From CAYFFO01 sp964342485 (lineage in GTDB: Bacteria > Chloroflexota > Dehalococcoidia > Lucifugimonadales > CAJWER01), in contig CAYFFO010000043.1 in NCBI GenBank assembly GCA_964342485.1, positions 1 to 13,070 of the forward strand: a stretch of 13,070 nt of DNA. The letters are read 5' to 3'. The notes beneath the pieces are model-generated. The model worked only from the letters and a program-made list of their open reading frames with translations. It was not told the DNA's origin and made no database searches. Shown here in pieces: positions 7,084 to 13,070 of the stretch. Position 1 is the stretch's first letter; each line of letters begins with the position of its first letter. The position numbers were made by a program, and so were the translations under genes.

Positions 7084-7785
7084 ATGAGGTTTGGAGTCAT
7101 AGTGTTCCCTGGAACATGGAGTGATGTGGATTGTTTCCACGTGATAAGTCAAGTGTTAAAACAACCCGTCGAATATGTTTGGCACAAAGAAACTGATCTG
7201 TCCAGATTTGACTGCGTAATTTTACCAGGAGGATTTTCGTATGGTGATTATCTTAGAGCTGGAGCGATAGCTAGATTTTCGCCGATAATGAATTCGGTTG
7301 ATGAATTTGCTAAAGATGGCGGGTTAGTGTATGGAATTTGTAATGGATTCCAGGTGTTGTGTGAATCCGGTCTCTTACCCGGGGTTTTGATACGAAATAG
7401 CCATCTGCAATTCCGTTGTAAATGGGTTAATCTAAGGGTTGAGTCAACGGCTTCACCATATACAACAAAAGCTCTTTCTGGCCAGGTTTTGCAGATACCA
7501 ATATCCCATGGTGAAGGTAATTACTATGCAGATGATTCGACTATCAGCGAACTAGAAGAAAATGGACGTGTCCTTTTTCGCTATTGTGATGAAGATGGTG
7601 AAGTTACGAAATCAGCTAATCCTAACGGTTCATTGAACAACATTGCCGGTATAACAAATGCGGAGGGTAATGTACTAGGCATGATGCCACACCCGGAACG
7701 TTGTTGTGAAGAGATTGTTGGTGGGATTGATGGTCGAACTATCTTTGAGTCGATATTGATGTCTAATTTAGCAAACAAGATTTGA
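7084..7785 (+). CDS. purQ: Phosphoribosylformylglycinamidine synthase, glutaminase subunit
   Basis: Class I glutamine amidotransferase of 233 residues. It releases ammonia from glutamine for PurL, in the fourth step of purine synthesis (FGAR to FGAM). The nucleophile is C86 in GICNGFQ, and the His/Glu partners are H203 and E205 in MPHPER. PGGFSYGDYLRAGAIA (48-63) is the oxyanion-hole and family signature. The separate PurQ form is used together with small PurL and PurS. The ATG at 7084 has GAGG eight bases upstream. It follows yqeY by 34 bases and shares a TTGA overlap with the first EamA gene. Unusually, purL does not follow directly: two transporter genes lie between. Confidence 0.96.
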   Translation: MRFGVIVFPGTWSDVDCFHVISQVLKQPVEYVWHKETDLSRFDCVILPGGFSYGDYLRAGAIARFSPIMNSVDEFAKDGGLVYGICNGFQVLCESGLLPGVLIRNSHLQFRCKWVNLRVESTASPYTTKALSGQVLQIPISHGEGNYYADDSTISELEENGRVLFRYCDEDGEVTKSANPNGSLNNIAGITNAEGNVLGMMPHPERCCEEIVGGIDGRTIFESILMSNLANKI

Positions 7786-8204
7786 TAGGGATTTCACTTT
7801 CTTTACTAGCCGGCCTAGGTTTTGCTTTGACAGCTGTGTTTGCTAGATTGGGTTTGCAGCATATAAGTACTACTTCAGGCACATTGATTTCCCTTTTCTT
7901 TAGCACCCTGGGAGCAATGATCATTCTATTGATAGTAAAACCTTCAGATGTTTCCTCATTAAATGGAGAGAAATTGCTATGGTTATTTTTTGTTGGACTT
8001 TTTAATTTCCCACTAGGCCGACTTTTCAATTACCTTGGGGTAAGATTTGCCGGGGTGTCGAAAGCCAGTACAGTAGTTGCAACATCACCTTTGTTCGGTA
8101 CAGCTCTAGCAGTTGCATTTTTGGGAGAGATGATAAATATCAAAATTTTTATTGGTGCAGTAGTCATCGTAATTGGAATTGCTCTTATCCTGTCAGAAGA
8201 GTGA
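7782..8204 (+). CDS. Half-size EamA/DMT transporter protein, first of pair
   Basis: A 140-residue hydrophobic protein of about five membrane segments, equal to one EamA repeat of the drug/metabolite transporter superfamily. Recognisable parts are the first segment GISLSLLAGLGFALTAVFARLG, a central segment, then the GVRFAGVSKASTVVATSPLFGTALAVAFLGE stretch (about 87-118), the characteristic fourth-helix region, and a last segment ending ILSEE. Typical family members have two such repeats in about 290-300 residues. The start is TTG at 7782, overlapping the purQ stop (TTGA), with no clear ribosome site, so translation probably depends on purQ. The 3' end overlaps the second half by GTGA. The substrate is unknown. 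It could be half of a heterodimeric transporter or the 5' half of a split gene. Confidence 0.85.
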   Translation: MIGISLSLLAGLGFALTAVFARLGLQHISTTSGTLISLFFSTLGAMIILLIVKPSDVSSLNGEKLLWLFFVGLFNFPLGRLFNYLGVRFAGVSKASTVVATSPLFGTALAVAFLGEMINIKIFIGAVVIVIGIALILSEE

Positions 8205-8653
8205 TTAATACTAATATAAAACGGGGTTATTTAGCAGCCTTAATTTCTTCGTTAAGTTATGGCATGGTAGCAGTGGTTACTAAGAAGGTTGTTAGCGATA
8301 TGGTATCACCTCTGACAGCTGCAGCTTTAGGGTTGTTTTTTGGTACTTTGATAATGTCCTTACTGCTAAATCGAAGGGCTTATATTGACCTAATAAAGGC
8401 TCCCTTGAGCGCTATATTACTTATGGGTTTAGCGGGCTTAGCAGGTTTGTGGGGAGTGATTTTTTTCCACGTTGCACTATCTAATTGGCCAGTTGCACTG
8501 GTGACTTCTGTTTCAGGTACATATCCATTAATGGCTATTGTGATAAGTCATTTTTTTCTTAAGAGACTAGAACGAGTAACACTAAGGAACGTTTTAGGAG
8601 CAGTGCTCGTTGTATCTGGAGTCATTTTGATTGCATTTGGTTACGAGGCATAG
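8201..8653 (+). CDS. Half-size EamA/DMT transporter protein, second of pair
   Basis: A 150-residue protein with about five membrane segments, the second EamA repeat. It begins near RGYLAALISSLSYGMVAVVTKKVV and ends with VLGAVLVVSGVILIAFGYEA, the usual end of a DMT protein. The segment NWPVALVTSVSGTYPLMAIVISHFFLKRLE (about 98-126) is the fourth-helix region equivalent to the one in the first half. The start is GTG at 8201 overlapping the previous stop as GTGA, one frame back. Together the pair adds up to about 290 residues, the length of one classical ten-segment EamA protein. Both halves are intact and without decay, which argues against a pseudogene. Substrate unknown; the purine context suggests a purine or related metabolite only weakly. 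Confidence 0.85.
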   Translation: MINTNIKRGYLAALISSLSYGMVAVVTKKVVSDMVSPLTAAALGLFFGTLIMSLLLNRRAYIDLIKAPLSAILLMGLAGLAGLWGVIFFHVALSNWPVALVTSVSGTYPLMAIVISHFFLKRLERVTLRNVLGAVLVVSGVILIAFGYEA

Positions 8654-8681
8654 TGTATCTAGTTTCACCCAAATCTGAATG

Positions 8682-8777
8682 AATATTCCTGTTACAATAT
8701 CTATGCTGATTATGTAGGATTCAGACTGGTGTTATGTTAAGTATTTAAAAGGTGAATGTTTTATAATCAGGAATATT
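8682..8777. repeat. Long-range inverted repeat in the purL upstream gap
   Basis: AATATTCCTG (8682-8691) is repeated perfectly in inverted form as CAGGAATATT (8768-8777), with 76 bases between. A second perfect 7-base inverted repeat, TCTGAAT (8674-8680) with ATTCAGA (8719-8725), interlocks with it. The 175-base gap 8654-8828 holds no gene that I can support. The arms may be paired protein-binding sites about 86 bases apart, or parts of a folded leader RNA. I do not recognise a known riboswitch. Confidence 0.4.
8762..8767 (+). promoter_or_regulatory. Possible -10 box for purL
   Basis: A perfect TATAAT lies 62 bases before the purL start and touches the right arm of the inverted repeat at 8768-8777. 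No good -35 is seen 16-18 bases upstream. If used, transcription would start near 8774. Confidence 0.35.
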
Positions 8778-8828
8778 TGGATCGTTCATCTCGGATAATC
8801 GCTACATTTTATAGGATAGGGATTAGAT

Positions 8829-11027
8829 ATGGTTGTTTCCAAGCAAGATTTAGAGGCTTTGGCGCTTTCAGAGAAGGAATACGAGGCTATAGTTGAACGT
8901 CTTGGCAGAGAACCTAACCAACTGGAGCTAGGGATGTTTGGTTCTATGTGGAGTGAGCACTGCGGCTACAAACATTCAAAGCCGTTGATACAAATGTTTA
9001 ATACCAATAATCCAAGGCTACTTGTATCAGCAGGTGAAGAAAATGCTGGAGTTGTAGATATTGGAGATGACATGGCTGTTGTTTTCAAAATTGAATCGCA
9101 TAACCATCCATCTGCTATTGAGCCCTATGAAGGCGCGGCTACTGGAGTGGGAGGAATAGTTCGAGATATTATTGCTATGGGAGCACGGCCCATAGCTTTA
9201 CTGAATTCACTCAGATTTGGACCCATATCTGAATCTCGTAATCGTTATCTTTTCAACGGGGTCGTATCTGGGATATCGGGATATGGCAATTGCATTGGGA
9301 TACCTGACGTTGGTGGAGAGATAGTTTTCTCCGATAAATATTCTGGTAACCCGCTTGTAAATGCTATGTGTGTAGGATTATTGCATAAAAGTGATTTAAT
9401 TAGAGCTACCACTGGTACAGCCGGTAATGTACTGATGCTTGTGGGTTCACAGACCGGTAGGGACGGTATACATGGCGCTTCTGGTTTAGCCTCTCGAACT
9501 TTTGAAGACGAACGTGAACTCAGGCCAGCTGTTCAGGTCAGTAACCCTTTTCTAGAGAAGATTTTAATTGAGGCATGTCTGGAAGTGGCTAAAAGCGGCC
9601 ATGCTGCGGGACTTCAAGATCTAGGTGCAGCAGGACTGACTTCGGCAACAATTGAAGCAGCATCAAATGGGAATTCGGGTTTCGAATTAGACGTCTCAAA
9701 AGTTAAAAGAAGGGATAATGATATGACCCCTTATGAGGTCATGTTGTCTGAATCACAGGAGCGTATGCTGGTCATTGTCAAAGAAGGTGAAGTTGATCCC
9801 GTAAAGGCCATATTTGATAAATGGGATATAGAATCTACTATTATTGGACGGGTTATTGATGGAGACCGTGCAAAGATCATTGAAAATGGAGATTTAAAGG
9901 GTGATTTGCCCATATCTATTCTAAATGATCCGCCTCTTTACCGCTTGAACGGAGAAGAGCCTAAATGGCAGAATAAATTACAGGAATTTGACCTGTCTGC
10001 AATACCTGTACCGGAGGAAACTCCGGATTCAATTCTAAAAAGGTTGTTGAGCTCTCCCAACATTGCAAGTAAGTCTTCTATATTTACTCAATACGATCAT
10101 CAGGTTCAGACGAACACGGTTGTAGCACCTGGAGCAGATGCAGCAGTATTACGTATCAAGGGTACTACTAAAGGACTTGCATTGTGCACAGATGGTAACG
10201 GCAAATATTGTTATTTGGATCCAAAGGTTGGGGGAATGATTGCTGTTGCTGAGGCCTGTCGTAATATTTCTGTAATGGGAGCACAACCCATAGCTCTTAC
10301 TAATTGTTTGAATTTCGGTAATCCAGAACGTCCAGAAATATATTTCCAGCTTGAAGAATGTGTGAAGGGTATGTCGGAGGCAAGCAAAGTTTTTGATGCG
10401 CCAATTATTAGCGGTAACGTAAGTTTATATAACGAAACTCATGGTGAAGCCATCTATCCAACTCCCATTGTGGGAGCTCTCGGTCTTTTAGATGATGTGA
10501 CTCTCCATCTAGGGCCAGGTTTTGTAGATCAAGAAGAGTTGGTCGCAGTCATAGGAGTAAATGATATAACGGGCGTACCTGACTCGATTGGGGGATCTGA
10601 GTACCTTGAAATTATACACGGTGAGGTTGTTGGTCGACCTACGTTAGATATGGAATTGGAATTGGCAGTCCAAAAGACTTGCATCCTTGCAGCAGAAAGA
10701 CGGATTTTAGTAGCTGCACACGATTGCTCCGAAGGAGGATTGGCAGTTGCGCTGGCTGAATTATGTATGCAAAAGGGGGTGGGTTTTAAATATGAAGCAG
10801 GAATTGAGGGACGTTGGGATTGGGCTGTTTTTGGAGAAATCCAGTCGAGAATAATAGTTTCTATGCGACCAGAAAAACTTGATAGTTTTAGAAATGTTTG
10901 TGCGGACACAGGTGTGCCTTGGATTGTAATTGGCAGAACAACAGGAGATTCTTTAGTCATACCAAATATGATGGATGTAAAGGTAGAAGAGTTAAAAGAT
11001 GTTTGGATGCAAGGACTATCTGGATGA
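8829..11027 (+). CDS. purL: Phosphoribosylformylglycinamidine synthase, synthetase subunit (small type)
   Basis: ATP-dependent enzyme that makes FGAM from FGAR using ammonia delivered by PurQ. At 732 residues it is the small PurL of Bacillus and most bacteria, not the fused 1,300-residue enterobacterial form. WSEHCGYKHSKP (41-52, with H44), KIESHNHPSAIEPYEGAATGVGGIVRDI (87-114) and GRDGIHGASGL near 214-224 are family hallmarks. The second half repeats the fold, with ATP-site glycines such as GNVSLYNETHG and HDCSEGGLAVALAE. The ATG at 8829 follows an AGGATAGGGATTAG stretch that can serve as a ribosome site. It needs PurS as well as PurQ; PurS is not in the window. It is separated from purQ by two transporter genes and a gap with possible control elements, so it may be expressed separately from gltX-yqeY-purQ. 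Confidence 0.97.
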   Translation: MVVSKQDLEALALSEKEYEAIVERLGREPNQLELGMFGSMWSEHCGYKHSKPLIQMFNTNNPRLLVSAGEENAGVVDIGDDMAVVFKIESHNHPSAIEPYEGAATGVGGIVRDIIAMGARPIALLNSLRFGPISESRNRYLFNGVVSGISGYGNCIGIPDVGGEIVFSDKYSGNPLVNAMCVGLLHKSDLIRATTGTAGNVLMLVGSQTGRDGIHGASGLASRTFEDERELRPAVQVSNPFLEKILIEACLEVAKSGHAAGLQDLGAAGLTSATIEAASNGNSGFELDVSKVKRRDNDMTPYEVMLSESQERMLVIVKEGEVDPVKAIFDKWDIESTIIGRVIDGDRAKIIENGDLKGDLPISILNDPPLYRLNGEEPKWQNKLQEFDLSAIPVPEETPDSILKRLLSSPNIASKSSIFTQYDHQVQTNTVVAPGADAAVLRIKGTTKGLALCTDGNGKYCYLDPKVGGMIAVAEACRNISVMGAQPIALTNCLNFGNPERPEIYFQLEECVKGMSEASKVFDAPIISGNVSLYNETHGEAIYPTPIVGALGLLDDVTLHLGPGFVDQEELVAVIGVNDITGVPDSIGGSEYLEIIHGEVVGRPTLDMELELAVQKTCILAAERRILVAAHDCSEGGLAVALAELCMQKGVGFKYEAGIEGRWDWAVFGEIQSRIIVSMRPEKLDSFRNVCADTGVPWIVIGRTTGDSLVIPNMMDVKVEELKDVWMQGLSG

Positions 11028-11056
11028 GGGTAAGGATCAGATCATATGGTATTATA

Positions 11057-11086
11057 TTGACAGTATAAATATATCAATGCTAATTT
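11057..11086 (+). promoter_or_regulatory. Promoter of the fmdB-like gene and dtd
   Basis: TTGACA (11057-11062) is a perfect -35. After 18 bases comes TAATTT (11081-11086), preceded by TGC, so the -10 is also of the extended type. Transcription would begin near 11093 and read the GTG start at 11146, with a consensus GGAGG at 11134-11138. Confidence 0.65.
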
Positions 11087-11145
11087 TGAAACTATATTTA
11101 TGGCATACCAATCTCAGGTAGCCACATTTTGTTGGAGGAATACGA

Positions 11146-11520
11146 GTGCCTAGGTACGATTACCGATGCAAAACTTGCGATCATGAGTTTGAATTAAGAC
11201 AAAGTTTCTCATCCGAGCCGGTTGCGGATTGTCCGGAATGTGGTGGTAATTCAAGCCGTCTTATTCGAGCTGTACCTGTTGTTTTTAAGGGATCTGGGTT
11301 TTATGTCAATGATTATGGGAAAGGTTCCAATGGAACAACTAAGTCTGACAGTGACAAAACTACAGACAACAAAAAAACAACTTCAGGTTCAAAAAATGAA
11401 TCAGATTCCAAGAATACTACCGGTTCTAACAAAGAGACTGGGTCTAAAGCAAAACCCAAAGCTAAAGCCGACTCCGGGTCCAAATCAGATTCAAAATCGA
11501 AGAAAGAAAAAGTATCTTAA
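11146..11520 (+). CDS. FmdB-type zinc-ribbon protein with Ser/Lys-rich tail
   Basis: A 124-residue protein. Residues 1-55 are an FmdB/CxxC-CxxC domain: MPRYDYRCKTCDHEFE with C8 and C11, CPECGG with C29 and C32, and the usual closing VFKGSGFYVNDY (46-57). The family is called putative regulatory because of FmdB, but its function is unproven. From about residue 58 to the end the chain is low complexity, almost only Ser, Thr, Lys, Asp, Asn and Gly, and should be disordered. Such tails are common in this family and vary between species. The start is GTG at 11146 with a consensus GGAGG seven bases away. It follows purL by 118 bases with its own promoter and precedes dtd by 19 bases, so the two are likely one transcript. 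Confidence 0.9.
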   Translation: MPRYDYRCKTCDHEFELRQSFSSEPVADCPECGGNSSRLIRAVPVVFKGSGFYVNDYGKGSNGTTKSDSDKTTDNKKTTSGSKNESDSKNTTGSNKETGSKAKPKAKADSGSKSDSKSKKEKVS

Positions 11521-11539
11521 TATCCAGAGCCCATAGATA

Positions 11540-11998
11540 TTGAAGGCACTGATACAACGTGTTAGATCCGCCTCTGTCAGTATAGACGGCAAGATAGTTG
11601 GCTCAATTTCCGAAGGACTTGTGGTTTTGATTGGGATTGCTAGGAATGATGGTGAAGACGAGGTTAAATGGGTAGTCGATAAAACTCTCAACCTCAGATT
11701 GTTTTCAGATGAAGAGGGCAAATTCCAATATTCTGCCTTAGATGTATCTGGAGAGCTTTTGGTGATTAGTCAATTTACTCTGATAGCTAATACCCGTAAA
11801 GGGAGACGACCTAGTTTTATTGATGCGGCTCGTCCTGAACATGCTGATCCTCTTTTCAAATCGATTCTTGACCAGTTTAGACTAAGTGGGTTAAAAGTTG
11901 AGACTGGTAGATTTCAGGCATATATGAACGTTGCTTTAGATAATGACGGTCCTGTTACAGTTATGATTGATTCTGAGGACATGAAGAGTACAAGGTAG
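11540..11998 (+). CDS. dtd: D-aminoacyl-tRNA deacylase
   Basis: Removes D-amino acids, and glycine mischarged on tRNA-Ala, from tRNA, so protecting protein synthesis. The 152-residue length is standard for this homodimeric enzyme. Both active-site motifs are present: SQFTL at 77-81 and NDGPVT at 135-140, the latter holding the Gly-cisPro pair inserted into the partner's active site. TRKGRRPSF (85-93) is also typical. The start is TTG at 11540: an in-frame stop at 11534 rules out a longer form, and the N-terminus KALIQRVRSASV matches the family from its first residues. No clear ribosome site precedes it, so translation may lean on the upstream fmdB-like gene. It converges with the TPR lipoprotein gene, 11 bases away, with no obvious terminator between. 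Confidence 0.95.
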   Translation: MKALIQRVRSASVSIDGKIVGSISEGLVVLIGIARNDGEDEVKWVVDKTLNLRLFSDEEGKFQYSALDVSGELLVISQFTLIANTRKGRRPSFIDAARPEHADPLFKSILDQFRLSGLKVETGRFQAYMNVALDNDGPVTVMIDSEDMKSTR

Positions 11999-12009
11999 AT
12001 TTATAGCAT

Positions 12010-12777
12010 CTAGTTGTATTGATAACGGGTTTTAAGTCTACCTACCATGTAACTTATATATTGTGTCAAAATTTTCCTGTCCATGCCGTTAAAAATAGCT
12101 GCATCTATGTTTTCTTTGGCCTCTTTTTCATTGCCACTAATTTTGTAAACAATAGCTCTACCGGCAAATGGTGATACAAGCGAATGGTTGATTTTAATCG
12201 CAGAATCGAAATCTTGCATAGCTTTGTCCCATTCTCCGAGTTCTAGATATGCTGTTCCACGACTCAGGTAACCTTCTGTTATTTGTCCGTGGATTTCGAT
12301 CGCTTTTGAAAATTCGAGTTCAGCCGAACGAAATTCAGCATCTCCTGATTCGTAATCAGACTTTTCGACTAACTCTTTACCGTTCACCAAATGTTGTTCA
12401 CCTTTACTGTAGCTCTCTTTGTAACGAGGATCTAGGCTTGTTATAGGTGCGGGAGTTGGTATCGGGTTTTCGTACACACCTTGAAGTACTTTTGGAATTG
12501 GTCTAGGTGCTACAGGAGTTAGAAGAATTGAAATTCTATCTCTTGGGGTTGGTTCTGCTTCAGGTTGTAAAGTTGGTATCCCAGTTGGAGATTTGGTAGT
12601 AGTTTCGCTAGTGATTTGCTCTGTTTTTCGTTCTTTATCTAACTCTACGGCCACAACCGAGGGATCATCTGTGTTGTTAAGATTGCTGCATGACATTAAA
12701 GTTAAGATTCCAATGCCAACTAACAAACTAATTAGATTAGTATTTTTTACCTGAAAACCTTTGTAGATATTTTGCAT
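12010..12777 (-). CDS. TPR-repeat lipoprotein
   Basis: A 255-residue secreted protein of unknown specific role. The N-terminus has a short basic region, a hydrophobic stretch (about 14-27) and a lipobox-like LMSC with the lipidation cysteine C30; Met at -2 is a tolerated but uncommon residue. Residues 31-115 form a Thr/Pro/Glu-rich linker, with proline-dense parts such as APRPIPKV and PIPTPAPIT. From about 118 to 232 there are two to three tetratricopeptide repeats; the clearest is TEGYLSRGTAYLELGEWDKAMQDFDSAIKI (167-196), followed by AGRAIVYKISGNEKEAKENIDAAI. It should be anchored on the outer face of the membrane and bind a partner protein. The ATG at 12777 has only a weak purine-rich site. 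It lies 36 bases downstream of gmk on the same strand, probably co-transcribed. Function beyond scaffolding cannot be inferred. Confidence 0.85.
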   Translation of the reverse strand: MQNIYKGFQVKNTNLISLLVGIGILTLMSCSNLNNTDDPSVVAVELDKERKTEQITSETTTKSPTGIPTLQPEAEPTPRDRISILLTPVAPRPIPKVLQGVYENPIPTPAPITSLDPRYKESYSKGEQHLVNGKELVEKSDYESGDAEFRSAELEFSKAIEIHGQITEGYLSRGTAYLELGEWDKAMQDFDSAIKINHSLVSPFAGRAIVYKISGNEKEAKENIDAAIFNGMDRKILTQYISYMVGRLKTRYQYN

Positions 12778-12813
12778 CTAGTATTTCTTTCTATGTAGTA
12801 ATATTTTATTCTT

Positions 12814-13070
12814 CTAGTTTGATGATCGAGATCTTTCAACTTCTATAATTGCTTCGAAATTCTTAACGGTTTCATCTAGTCTATTTTGTTTGTTTATTAA
12901 AACATGGTCAAATGATGCTGCTTCCGCAATTTCTGATTTTGCTGTGTCAACTCTAAGATTTAAAGAGCTGTTCGTTTCGGTCATGCGTGCGGCTAATCTT
13001 GTTTCTAAATCAGATGGATTTTCTACGGAAAGGAATACGAGTATGGCTTCCGGGATAAGGCGCTTTATAG
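12814..13070 (-). CDS. gmk: Guanylate kinase, C-terminal part (5' end outside window)
   Basis: The minus-strand frame open from the window edge to a TAG at 12814-12816 encodes 84 residues that match the C-terminal part of guanylate kinase, which phosphorylates GMP to GDP. Visible features are the strand EAILVFLSVENPSDLETRLAAR, with NPSDLETRL equivalent to the usual SLEELERRL, then SLNLRVDTAKSEIAEAASFDHVLINK, matching the family's arginine-bearing lid-to-helix region (R...AxxEl...FDyvivN), and a final helix NFEAIIEVERSR. The P-loop and GMP-binding residues lie in the missing N-terminal part of roughly 110-120 residues. The TPR lipoprotein gene follows 36 bases downstream; the rpoZ gene often found after gmk is not there. 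Confidence 0.9.
   Translation of the reverse strand, partial: IKRLIPEAILVFLSVENPSDLETRLAARMTETNSSLNLRVDTAKSEIAEAASFDHVLINKQNRLDETVKNFEAIIEVERSRSSN

Noticed and set aside
8756..8896. Short frame starting ATG after AAAAGGTGA, running into purL, as a leader peptide or PurS remnant
   Set aside because: The product of about 46 residues resembles nothing, overlaps purL out of frame and shows no regulatory residue run.
10529..10960. 143-residue minus-strand frame inside purL
   Set aside because: It is a shadow of purL with no recognisable domain; the plus frame is a full-length conserved enzyme.
11222..11536. 104-residue frame overlapping the fmdB-like gene on the same strand
   Set aside because: It is open only because the Ser/Lys/Thr-coding low-complexity stretch lacks stops in this frame; the frame carrying the CxxC motifs is the real gene.

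Overview
The window is an ordinary, densely packed stretch of bacterial chromosome, AT-rich by eye. It holds 15 complete protein genes, the 3' end of a sixteenth (gmk) and the 5' part of one tRNA gene. I see no transposase, integrase, phage gene, CRISPR array, toxin pair or obvious origin. Gene content is typical of a free-living bacterium: amino-acid and purine biosynthesis, tRNA charging and proofreading, lipoprotein processing. Short gaps, several stop/start overlaps, six non-ATG starts among 15 complete genes, stand-alone small-type PurL with separate PurQ, and an FmdB-type zinc ribbon with a Ser/Lys tail would fit a streamlined Chloroflexota (for example SAR202-like marine) genome. That placement is a low-confidence inference from style, not a search result.

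Layout. 1-1364: an elongator-type tRNA(CAU) on the minus strand, cut by the window edge, diverges from a class I/II aminotransferase on the plus strand. 1378-3293, minus strand: a DUF2082-like zinc ribbon, then a ribbon-helix-helix protein, then threonine synthase (thrC), which converges on the aminotransferase. 3294-3521 is a divergent control region with a strong minus-strand promoter whose -35 box lies inside a perfect palindrome. 3522-4980, plus strand: lsp and an rluD-like pseudouridine synthase, overlapping by 26 bases. 5124-8653, plus strand: gltX, yqeY, purQ and two half-size EamA transporter genes, nearly all abutting or overlapping. 8829-11027: purL after a 175-base gap containing long inverted repeats. 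11146-11998: an fmdB-like gene and dtd. 12010-13070, minus strand: gmk (partial) followed by a TPR lipoprotein, converging on dtd.

How the genes fit together. PurQ supplies ammonia to PurL for formylglycinamidine ribonucleotide synthesis, but the third subunit PurS is absent here and must be elsewhere. The EamA pair sits between purQ and purL, overlapping the purQ stop codon. Gmk also belongs to purine metabolism. GltX, YqeY, RluD, Dtd and the tRNA serve translation. Lsp matures lipoproteins such as the TPR lipoprotein at the right end. The zinc-ribbon/RHH pair looks like a small regulatory unit with a candidate operator over its own promoter, possibly extending to thrC.

Nothing here is a clearly new multi-gene system. 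The best leads are the palindrome over the zinc-ribbon/RHH promoter with a matching half-site before thrC, the split EamA pair inside the purine cluster, and the structured gap before purL.
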